Shown piece by piece: positions 1-4,854 of a stretch of 12,567 nt of DNA. The notes below the pieces were generated by a model, which searched no databases, was not told where the DNA came from, and saw only the letters and a program-made list of their open reading frames with translations. How positions within the stretch are numbered: position 1 is the first letter of the stretch; every line of letters begins with the position of its first letter. Source of the stretch: Candidatus Kaiserbacteria bacterium (GTDB lineage Bacteria; Patescibacteriota; Minisyncoccia; Phycocordibacterales; UBA12088); assembly GCA_007116405.1 (NCBI GenBank), contig SKIN01000028.1, positions 1-12,567 of the forward strand. Reading direction: 5' to 3'. The position numbers and the translations under genes were made by a program.

Positions 1-1
1 T

Positions 2-553
2 ACTACAGGGGGTACTAGCGGTGGGAGTACACCGTCGGAGGACACCGAAACCATTGGTAACGAGCCCGGTTTTTACGCACCGACAGTCTCCGGAGGTATC
101 GCCGACAGCTGGGAGAATGGCGAACACGCCCTCACCTCCAATGACACATATGCCACATCTGCCGTGGCCGGGGCACAGCAGACCTACAGCAGCTTCAATA
201 TCTTAGAAATTCCTTCCACCAACACTATCACGGGAATAACAGTTAAACTCGAAGCGTCAGCCACGAGCGAAGGTGGCACCATCAGTGTGGCAGTATCCTG
301 GGACGGGGGCGTTACCTTCAGCGAGCCGCGTACCACCGACTCTCTAACCACCACTGACGCTGTCTATACCCTCGGTGGACCAGCTGATATCTGGGGCAGG
401 ACTTGGGCGTCGTCTGATTTTAGTAACGATAATTTGGTTGTACGCATAACAGCAAACCCTTCAGGAGACAACACACTACGCCTTGATGCCATTCAAATAG
501 CCCCTCACCACCAGGCGACTGGTGGTGATTACACCGCGCCGGGTAGATTCTAG
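2..553 (+). CDS. C-terminal part of a large secreted/surface beta-sandwich protein (5'-truncated by the window edge)
   Basis: The frame is open from the first bases to TAG at 551-553, giving 183 visible residues with no credible internal start, so the gene begins outside the window. The first 20 or so residues form a Thr/Ser/Gly-rich linker. The next 150 resemble the beta-sandwich modules of very large extracellular proteins of Parcubacteria and other bacteria: a Tyr-Ala-Thr stretch, then TITGITVKLEA, ISVAVSWDGG, a TYTLGG-like strand (here VYTLGG), IWGRTW and LRLDAIQIA. Function is probably adhesion or cell-surface display; no catalytic motif is seen. The last residues (GGDYTAPGRF) look like the linker that normally leads into a further domain, so this may be a natural end or an early stop. 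Family membership is by resemblance only. Confidence 0.7.
   Translation, partial: TTGGTSGGSTPSEDTETIGNEPGFYAPTVSGGIADSWENGEHALTSNDTYATSAVAGAQQTYSSFNILEIPSTNTITGITVKLEASATSEGGTISVAVSWDGGVTFSEPRTTDSLTTTDAVYTLGGPADIWGRTWASSDFSNDNLVVRITANPSGDNTLRLDAIQIAPHHQATGGDYTAPGRF
505..528. repeat. Perfect 10-bp hairpin inside the 3' end of the surface-protein gene
   Basis: TCACCACCAG and CTGGTGGTGA pair perfectly around a GCGA loop. The hairpin lies in the last coding codons, 23 bp before the stop, and encodes the His-His-Gln-Ala-Thr-Gly-Gly tail. No T-run follows, so it is not a standard intrinsic terminator. Its loop differs from the GACC loop of the hairpins further right. Confidence 0.5.
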
Positions 554-594
554 AGTAATATAGGGGCGGTGCCTTACAAGGGCAAATCCTACAC

Positions 595-1779
595 ATGGAG
601 TACATCCTACGACACATTCAACGGCAGGGGATATTTGGTTGGTTGTATCTTGCCAACCTTTTTTATGGCCTGCATTTCTTTGGCGTACTCTACATAAACA
701 GTTCGTTCTTGGAACGTCACATCTCTCAGAGTGAGGTGGGCTTTGTCTTTGCCGTAAGCTCGATGCTCGCTATCGTTGCGCTTGCATCGGCGCCACTCTT
801 TCTGCGCAGTTTGGGCAACTACAACATGGCGCTCTTGGTCACGGGTATCAACCTTGCTGCGGTACTCGGCCTTTCATTTGTCACCGACCTTGGGTGGATA
901 CTCGTGCTGTTTGCGATACATACGATGCTGCTGCCCTTGATACTGCTGTCGTTTGACGTGTTCATCGAGAGCAACAACCATGACGAAGGTGCGACCGGTT
1001 CCATACGCGGCATATTCCTCTCGATGGGGCTTATTGCGGCTCTCTTCTCTCCATTCATCGCAAGCCGCATTGCGGGGGAGGGGGCGCAGTACGAAATGGT
1101 GTACTTCTTTGCGGGGCTTGCGCTGGTGCCGATACTCCTCATTTTGAGCCTGCGGTTCCAAAACTTCATCGACCCGATGTACCAGGCGCTTTCGCCCCGA
1201 AAGATGTTGCGGGCGGTGTGGCGCAACGACAACCTGTGGCGCATCTCTATGGCGCAGTTCCTGATGCGGTTCTTTCTTTCGTGGTACGTGGTGTACATGC
1301 CGCTCCATCTGCACCTCAATGTCGGCTTCACATGGCCGGAGATAGGTCTGATACTGTTCCTGATGCTCATACCATATGTGGTGCTGGAGTATCCGGCGGG
1401 GAAAATAGCTGACAGATGGCTTGGTGAAAAGGAAATACTCACTCTCGGTTTTGTGATAATGGGAGTCTCCACGCTCGCATTCTTCTGGCTTGAAAGTACC
1501 AGCTTGTGGGTGTGGGCGGCGTTTCTTATGGCAACACGCGCGGGCGCGGCGCTTGTCGAAGTGATGACCGAGACCCACTTCTTCCGTATGGTGAACGGTG
1601 CGGACGCGAGCATACTCTCGATATTCCGCATGTTGCGCCCCATTGCCTACACCATCGGCCCCGGCGTGGCAGGTGTGTTTCTCTTTTTTGCCGAAGACAT
1701 TCAGTACCTCTGGCTTATCCTGGCCGGGGTCATGCTCGCTGGTGTCTACCAAGCCCTCCGACTCAAAGACAGCAAGTGA
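595..1779 (+). CDS. Major facilitator superfamily (MFS) membrane transporter
   Basis: The 394-residue protein has about twelve hydrophobic segments (near residues 14-36, 47-68, 76-97, 100-122, 137-157, 167-187, 217-237, 248-266, 281-298, 303-322, 346-364 and 368-387) and a polar central loop at about 190-215, the 6+6 layout of the MFS. An MFS motif-A-like sequence, AGKIADRWLGEKE, lies in the cytoplasmic loop after helix 8 (residues 268-280). The equivalent N-half loop (LRSLGNYN) is degenerate. Substrate cannot be told. The ATG at 595 is the first in the frame after the upstream stop; a weak GGG is the only ribosome-binding candidate. It lies 41 bp after the surface-protein gene and 11 bp before the first GACC-loop hairpin. 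The C-half motif and length support a complete gene. Confidence 0.85.
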   Translation: MEYILRHIQRQGIFGWLYLANLFYGLHFFGVLYINSSFLERHISQSEVGFVFAVSSMLAIVALASAPLFLRSLGNYNMALLVTGINLAAVLGLSFVTDLGWILVLFAIHTMLLPLILLSFDVFIESNNHDEGATGSIRGIFLSMGLIAALFSPFIASRIAGEGAQYEMVYFFAGLALVPILLILSLRFQNFIDPMYQALSPRKMLRAVWRNDNLWRISMAQFLMRFFLSWYVVYMPLHLHLNVGFTWPEIGLILFLMLIPYVVLEYPAGKIADRWLGEKEILTLGFVIMGVSTLAFFWLESTSLWVWAAFLMATRAGAALVEVMTETHFFRMVNGADASILSIFRMLRPIAYTIGPGVAGVFLFFAEDIQYLWLILAGVMLAGVYQALRLKDSK

Positions 1780-1790
1780 CCCTCATCACT

Positions 1791-1826
1791 GAAGACCTAT
1801 CACAACGACCGTTGTAATAGGTCTTC
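1791..1826. repeat. GACC-loop hairpin H1, just after the MFS gene
   Basis: GAAGACCTAT pairs with ATAGGTCTTC, then after one mismatch ACAAC pairs with GTTGT, leaving loop GACC at 1807-1810. It starts 11 bp after the MFS stop. No T-run follows, so a simple intrinsic terminator is unlikely, though it could protect the mRNA 3' end. Stem sequence is unlike the other hairpins; only the C-GACC-G tip is shared. Confidence 0.75.
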
Positions 1827-1864
1827 ACTCTCGGAATCAGAGTAACCCTTCATGTCTGTAGAGG

Positions 1865-1951
1865 GTGGGATAGAGCAAGCGTTTCAAAACGACCGTCTTG
1901 AAACGCTTGCATCCCACAACATCAATCTTTTCCGGCCACATCTCCAAGAGC
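1865..1951 (+). repeat. Partial composite-repeat unit (hairpin H2 plus 43-bp spacer) preceding copy A
   Basis: A 13-bp perfect stem (1875-1887 with 1898-1910; GCAAGCGTTTCAA on the left) encloses a loop with GACC at 1891-1894. An outer stem GTGGGAT (1865-1871) with ATCCCAC (1911-1917) extends it past a 3-nt bulge. The 32-bp hairpin core (1877-1908), a 43-bp spacer and the 18-mer at 1952 keep the same spacing as in copy A, so the unit repeats with a 120-bp period: hairpin at 1877 then 1997, 18-mer at 1952 then 2072. Where a further 18-mer would be expected (1832-1849) only about 10 of 18 bases match, perhaps a decayed copy. Confidence 0.8.
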
Positions 1952-2121
1952 GGAATTCAATCTAACTCACACAGCGCAATTCAACCCACCCACCACAAGC
2001 GTTTCGGTACGACCGTGCCAAAACGCTTATATCCCACAGTGCCGACCTTTTTCAACCACATCCCCACGCACGAGATTCAATCTAACTCAGAATTACATAC
2101 TAATGAGTTAGATTGAGTCTC
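1952..2121 (+). repeat. 170-bp composite repeat, copy A
   Basis: Layout: 18-mer GGAATTCAATCTAACTCA (1952-1969), 27 bp, 32-bp hairpin H3 with AAGCGTTT/AAACGCTT arms and loop GACC at 2011-2014 (1997-2028), 43 bp, 18-mer GAGATTCAATCTAACTCA (2072-2089), 14-nt loop, inverted 18-mer TGAGTTAGATTGAGTCTC (2104-2121). The H3 inner stem GGTAC/GTGCC differs from AGAC/GTCT in copies B and C but still pairs, which suggests the fold is maintained. The terminal 18-mer pair forms a hairpin nearly perfect over 18 bp. Copies B and C have the same layout with no length change. Confidence 0.9.
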
Positions 2122-2209
2122 CTTCACGCATGACTTGGCTAGATCCGGACGTCATTGTAAGTGAAGGTGGGGAAGTGCTTTCAGCGGGTCGGCAGAAGGC
2201 TCGTAGACT

Positions 2210-2470
2210 CTACCCGTACAACTCACTATGTGAGCCAACAGCCACAAAATGAACCATGTCATCGTCAATGTATACGTAAACAGCCCTGATGTCTCCAGTA
2301 ACATTGACACTTACGTGGTTAGACCATTTCCCGGATAAGCGATGATTACGCAGACTTGGGTCGAATGGGTCGTCTACAAATCTTTGCAACACCAACAACA
2401 CCTTCTTCTTTACTGGTTTCGGTAATTTTGCAAAATCTTTTTCGAATCGTTTTGATAGTATGTACTGCAT
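2210..2470 (-). CDS. RelE/ParE-superfamily toxin (probable mRNA interferase)
   Basis: The 86-residue protein begins MQYILSKRFEKDFAKLPK and continues through a helical region (residues 17-32), DPFDPSLRNHRLSGKW (34-49), VNVTGDIRAVYVY (56-68) and a C-terminal FVAVGSHSELYG (75-86). This order, including the Leu-x-Asn-His-x-Leu and Gly-x-His-Ser-Glu-Leu-Tyr signatures, is typical of the RelE/YafQ branch, whose members cut mRNA on the ribosome when freed from the antitoxin. It starts 1 nt after the antitoxin stop (TAG-T-ATG), so translation is probably coupled. Family level is firm by eye; cleavage activity is inferred. ParE-type gyrase inhibition is less likely but not excluded. Confidence 0.85.
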   Translation of the reverse strand: MQYILSKRFEKDFAKLPKPVKKKVLLVLQRFVDDPFDPSLRNHRLSGKWSNHVSVNVTGDIRAVYVYIDDDMVHFVAVGSHSELYG

Positions 2471-2471
2471 A

Positions 2472-2750
2472 CTACAGATCCTTGAGGTGTGCGATCATTT
2501 TGTCACCCGACTCAAATGTTCGCGCTTGTCCTGTTTTGTACTCTGTCTGCGCTTCCTCCAAGATCCGTTCAAGGTATGGGGTAGGGCGCAGAGGGTTAGC
2601 GGAAAGGGTGATCTCTTTCTCCCGAACAAATTGTTTGAGGAACGCATTAATAACGGTACTGAGAGGTACCCCAAGTTCCGCAGAAACTCTTTTAGCTTCA
2701 GCTTTTAATTTCTTGTCAGTTTTTATGTTGAGTATTGTGTGCGTGTTCAT
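2472..2750 (-). CDS. RelB/DinJ-family antitoxin
   Basis: A 92-residue protein starting MNTHTILNIKTDKKLKAEAK. The N-terminal 45 residues fit a ribbon-helix-helix DNA-binding fold: strand TILNIKTD (5-12), helix 13-26, turn GVPLS (27-31), helix TVINAFLKQFVRE (32-44). The C-terminal half (about 50-92) is the expected toxin-wrapping tail and ends MIAHLKDL. I chose ATG 2750 over an in-frame TTG at 2789, because that TTG sits at the -35 box of a strong promoter and the real RelB N-terminus begins at the strand motif. RelB-type antitoxins usually repress their own operon through the RHH domain. The pair lies between composite repeats A and B. Confidence 0.85.
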   Translation of the reverse strand: MNTHTILNIKTDKKLKAEAKRVSAELGVPLSTVINAFLKQFVREKEITLSANPLRPTPYLERILEEAQTEYKTGQARTFESGDKMIAHLKDL

Positions 2751-2757
2751 ATACCAA

Positions 2758-2785
2758 AGTATATACAACGGTATTTTCATGTCAA
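2758..2785 (-). promoter_or_regulatory. Sigma-70-type promoter of the toxin-antitoxin operon
   Basis: Reading the minus strand, a perfect TTGACA (2785-2780), a 16-bp spacer and TATACT (2763-2758, 5 of 6 consensus) are followed after 7 nt by the ATG at 2750. The transcript would have almost no leader, and no Shine-Dalgarno could fit. This is the best promoter match in the window. Confidence 0.75.
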
Positions 2786-2857
2786 GCAACCAAAAGTTGC
2801 ATAAGGGTGGCTACCAGGAGTCATTCAGGAGAGCGCCAGCCTATAAAACCGACGAAC

Positions 2858-3027
2858 GAGATTCAACCTAACTCACCCACCGTAATCCAACCCACGCACC
2901 GCAAGCGTTTCAAGACGACCGTCTCAAAACGCTTACATCCCGCACCGCCAATCTTGTCCGGCTACATCTCCAAGAGCGAGATTCAATCTAACTCAGAAGT
3001 ACATACTAATGAGTTAGATTGAATCTC
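2858..3027 (+). repeat. 170-bp composite repeat, copy B
   Basis: 18-mer GAGATTCAACCTAACTCA (2858-2875), 27 bp, hairpin H4 (2903-2934) with AAGCGTTT/AAACGCTT outer arms, AGAC/GTCT inner arms and loop GACC (2917-2920), 43 bp, 18-mer (2978-2995), 14-nt loop, inverted 18-mer (3010-3027). The 43-bp spacer resembles the partial unit before copy A (shared TCCGG and CTACATCTCCAAGAGC-like end), while the 27-bp spacer is closest to copy C. It lies 136 bp beyond the 3' end of the RAYT gene. Nothing else is recognised in 2790-2857 or 3028-3163, apart from an AT-rich patch near 3114-3135. Confidence 0.9.
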
Positions 3028-3163
3028 GCACAAAGAACCCTTCGGTTACTGTGGGGTGAGAGAGGAGCGGCGCACAGACCACAGGCATGGTGACTCGGGA
3101 GTGGTACACACATTTCATATATCTATATATTCAGTTCTATGTTGCTGCCGTACTCTGGAGTAA

Positions 3164-3892
3164 TTAAACACGCTCATGGTGATCGATGAGGATATCGAGG
3201 TCTATGCTTGTTGGTCTCGTATCGCTGCCCAGAAGACCCTGCATGTCTTTTCGATATGCTGCAGGCCCGCCATATAGGTCTGCTATCTCTGTACTCCTAA
3301 CAATGGTGGGGAAGCGGGCTTGGTCGGCGTGGTCAGACAGACTGCTCCACTCATAGTCACATAGACTCTGCCAAGCCGTAGTTCTTGAAGTATGTTCACC
3401 CGCACGGGTCTTGTGCACTAGGGGCAACGGATTCATGTGAATGTAGTGTGGAATATAGCGGAGCTGTGCGTCTGTGTGTACATGCGCACGCTTAAATCGT
3501 CCTTGGAACAAGACCCCGCTCCGTTTGTGTCGTTGGTTAAAGAACAAAGTGTATCCCACCCCGAGTTTATGCATAAAGCGCCATATCCCACCATCGACGC
3601 GTTGTTTGAGAAGGAGGTGGTAGTGATTCGGCATGAGACAAAACGCAACAACATCTACCAGGAGGTCTTCCTCGGTCTTTGGAGTAAGTGAAAGACGCTC
3701 TATTCCGTAACGATACGCACGTGCCACATTACGGGAAGGGCGGGCATAGTTGAGTGTCGATAGGAGATGTACGAAGTACCGGTACTCCTCGGTTTCCAAG
3801 AAGACCTTCCGTTTGTCAGCACCACGATTGTACACATGATAAAACTCCCCTGTCTCGCACGACGGATGGACAAGATGTGATGTACTGGACAT
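3164..3892 (-). CDS. REP-associated tyrosine transposase (RAYT/TnpA_REP; Y1-transposase, HUH fold)
   Basis: The 242-residue protein has the marks of the IS200-like Y1 single-strand transposase fold in its RAYT form: an N-terminal FYHVYNRGADKRKVF (residues 17-31), a strand FCLMPNHYHLLL (84-95) with the metal-binding His-x-His pair H90/H92, a helix with YTLFFNQRHKRSGVLFQGRF (114-133) where Y114 is the likely nucleophile, then YIPHYIHMNPL (146-156) and the WSSLSDH segment (182-188). The length fits RAYTs rather than the roughly 150-residue IS200 TnpA. The ATG at 3892 is 6 nt after a TAATCT box. It is flanked on both sides by REP-like repeats, B forward and C reversed, which are its probable DNA substrates. 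All expected residues seem present, so it may be active. Confidence 0.9.
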   Translation of the reverse strand: MSSTSHLVHPSCETGEFYHVYNRGADKRKVFLETEEYRYFVHLLSTLNYARPSRNVARAYRYGIERLSLTPKTEEDLLVDVVAFCLMPNHYHLLLKQRVDGGIWRFMHKLGVGYTLFFNQRHKRSGVLFQGRFKRAHVHTDAQLRYIPHYIHMNPLPLVHKTRAGEHTSRTTAWQSLCDYEWSSLSDHADQARFPTIVRSTEIADLYGGPAAYRKDMQGLLGSDTRPTSIDLDILIDHHERV

Positions 3893-3898
3893 ACATGT

Positions 3899-3904
3899 AG
3901 ATTA
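3899..3904 (-). promoter_or_regulatory. Candidate -10 box for the RAYT gene
   Basis: TAATCT on the minus strand is followed by 6 nt and the ATG at 3892, consistent with a leaderless start. No convincing -35 is present. The rest of 3905-4039 has no gene or repeat that I recognise. Confidence 0.3.
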
Positions 3905-4039
3905 CTGAAATTAAGTACCCACATCATAGTGCCCACGGCCAGTGATAGGGAAGTGTAGAGGTGTGTATTACTTCCGCATCCATCTGCTGACTGACTGCAC
4001 GAGATGCACCCACGCAACCGCACACTTGTCACAACGGCT

Positions 4040-4075
4040 GTAGACTCATTTGTGCGGTCGCACAAATGAGTCTAC
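4040..4075. repeat. GGTC-loop hairpin H5, perfect 16-bp stem
   Basis: The left arm GTAGACTCATTTGTGC (4040-4055) pairs with 4060-4075 without mismatch, leaving the tetraloop GGTC, the reverse complement of GACC. It is the most perfect palindrome in the window and lies upstream of the RAYT gene. The stem sequence is unrelated to the other hairpins. No T-run is present on either side. Confidence 0.85.
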
Positions 4076-4106
4076 ACGCTAACCCTGCATGGTGACACCG
4101 ACGAAC

Positions 4107-4168
4107 GAGATTTCAATCTAACTCACCACCTCAGCGACTCGCATCCGACTGAGATTCAATCTAACTCA
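4107..4168 (+). repeat. Two 18-mer REP-like repeats in a 44-bp-spaced row
   Basis: GAGATTTCAATCTAACTCA (4107-4125, one extra T) and GAGATTCAATCTAACTCA (4151-4168) precede the identical 18-mer that begins the terminal palindrome of copy C at 4195. Start-to-start distances are 44 and 44 bp. The intervening 25-26 bp are not obviously alike. This direct row lacks the GACC hairpin unit. Confidence 0.85.
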
Positions 4169-4194
4169 CTTCCATAACTCACACCTTGCGCCAC

Positions 4195-4364
4195 GAGATT
4201 CAATCTAACTCATTACTCTATAATTCTGAGTTAGATCGAATCTCGTTCGTGGGGATCTGGTCGAAAGGGGTTGTTACTGAAGGATGTAAGCGTTTTGAGA
4301 CGGTCGTCTTGAAATGCTTGCGGTGCGTGGATTGGAGTATGGCGGGTGAGTTAGATTGAATCTC
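4195..4364 (-). repeat. 170-bp composite repeat, copy C (inverted relative to A and B)
   Basis: Read on the minus strand: 18-mer (4364-4347), 27 bp, hairpin H6 (4319-4288, loop GACC, seen as GGTC at 4302-4305 on the + strand), 43 bp, 18-mer GAGATTCGATCTAACTCA (4244-4227), 14-nt loop GAATTATAGAGTAA, inverted 18-mer (4212-4195). Spacings are identical to A and B. H6 differs from H4 by one base in the arm. Together with copy B it forms an inverted pair around the RAYT gene. Confidence 0.9.
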
Positions 4365-4427
4365 AATCACGCACCGTCCCCGAGTATCCTATCAGTTGAG
4401 TGGGAGAGGGAGTGATGGTGTCTGTGG

Positions 4428-4481
4428 TGAGTGAGGTTGAATCTCGCCGCGTGAGATCTGGCGTAGACGTGAGTTAGCTTG
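4428..4481 (-). repeat. Degenerate 18-mer copies
   Basis: TGAGTGAGGTTGAATCTC (4428-4445) matches the inverted 18-mer at 16 of 18 positions. TGAGTTAGCTTG at 4470-4481 keeps only the first part. They look like decaying members of the same family. No gene is seen around them. Confidence 0.6.
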
Positions 4482-4567
4482 TGTTTCAATCATACGAAGC
4501 TCAATTCTCTACCACGCACGAGCAGTACCTTGTGGTTGTGTGTGCAAGGTGCGGCAACCCCTACCTT

Positions 4568-4611
4568 GCATGGAGACTTATTACAACGGTCGTTGAAATA
4601 TGTCTCCATGC
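4568..4611. repeat. GGTC-loop hairpin H7
   Basis: GCATGGAGAC pairs with GTCTCCATGC. Inside, after one T-T mismatch, TATT pairs with AATA, then after an A-A mismatch CAAC pairs with GTTG around loop GGTC (4588-4591). The tip CAAC-GGTC-GTTG is the reverse complement of the tip of H1, although the outer stems of the two hairpins are unrelated. Confidence 0.75.
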
Positions 4612-4636
4612 CATGTCTCCTGCGTGGTTGGACGAC

Positions 4637-4654
4637 TGAGTTAGATTGAATCTC
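4637..4654 (-). repeat. Solitary 18-mer, outermost right copy
   Basis: TGAGTTAGATTGAATCTC is an exact copy of the inverted 18-mer. It is the last recognised member before the RNase J gene. The remaining bases 4655-4854 hold only the weak hairpin at 4734-4760. Confidence 0.85.
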
Positions 4655-4733
4655 GTGCGTCGACCTCCCGTACGTTTTGGTACGCCAGTGGGCGTGAGTG
4701 AAAGTGATGAGAGGTGCGAGCAGCAGAACGCAG

Positions 4734-4760
4734 ACACCCCATGCGGGGTGCGTGGGGTGT
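4734..4760. repeat. 8-bp hairpin downstream of the RNase J gene
   Basis: ACACCCCA (4734-4741) pairs with TGGGGTGT (4753-4760) around an 11-nt loop. It lies about 95 bp past the 3' end of the minus-strand RNase J gene. A U-tract is missing on that strand, so a terminator role is weakly supported. Confidence 0.35.
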
Positions 4761-4854
4761 TGTGTGTATGTATGATACAAGAATCGGTTCGGGAACGAAC
4801 GCCGTGTCAGCACCCACAACTCGACCGAAGAGGGGAGTGTGGCAGGGCTTAGTA

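Larger units (their letters stand above)
1791..4654. mobile_element. REP-like repeat island carrying a RAYT transposase and a toxin-antitoxin pair
   Basis: This span contains three 170-bp composite repeats (1952-2121 and 2858-3027 forward, 4195-4364 reversed), a partial fourth unit, solitary 18-bp repeats and seven C-GACC-G-loop hairpins. They surround the minus-strand RelB/RelE-type pair and the RAYT gene. Repeat and loop orientation reverses across the RAYT gene. The outer limits given are those of the outermost recognised repeats; no target-site duplication was identified. RAYT proteins are known in other bacteria to process REP/BIME palindromes, and I infer a comparable relation here. Whether the island moves as a unit is unknown. 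Confidence 0.65.

Noticed and set aside
164..553. GTG at 164 as the true start of the surface protein
   Set aside because: The same frame is open back to position 2 with module-like sequence, so the gene continues upstream and is cut by the window edge.
819..1752. Long minus-strand open frames (819-1643 and 874-1752) opposite the MFS gene
   Set aside because: They are antisense shadows of a well-supported membrane protein, with low-complexity His/Arg-rich translations and no family motif.
3700..4065. Minus-strand open frame overlapping the RAYT start region
   Set aside because: It overlaps the RAYT gene in another frame, crosses hairpin H5 and shows no recognisable motif.
1791..4611. GACC-loop hairpins as rho-independent terminators
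   Set aside because: H1, H5 and H7 lack a following T-run on either strand; the true terminator at 11863-11896 shows what this genome uses.
1952..4654. CRISPR array reading of the repeated 18-mers
   Set aside because: Copies occur in both orientations, spacing is irregular across the region (44, 120, over 200 bp), repeats are short, spacers are themselves repeated, and no cas gene is present.
4490..4852. Open frames in the right repeat cluster (4490-4819 minus, 4646-4852 plus)
   Set aside because: They run through hairpin H7 and the 18-mer, and their translations look like translated repeat sequence; no start signal or family motif was found.
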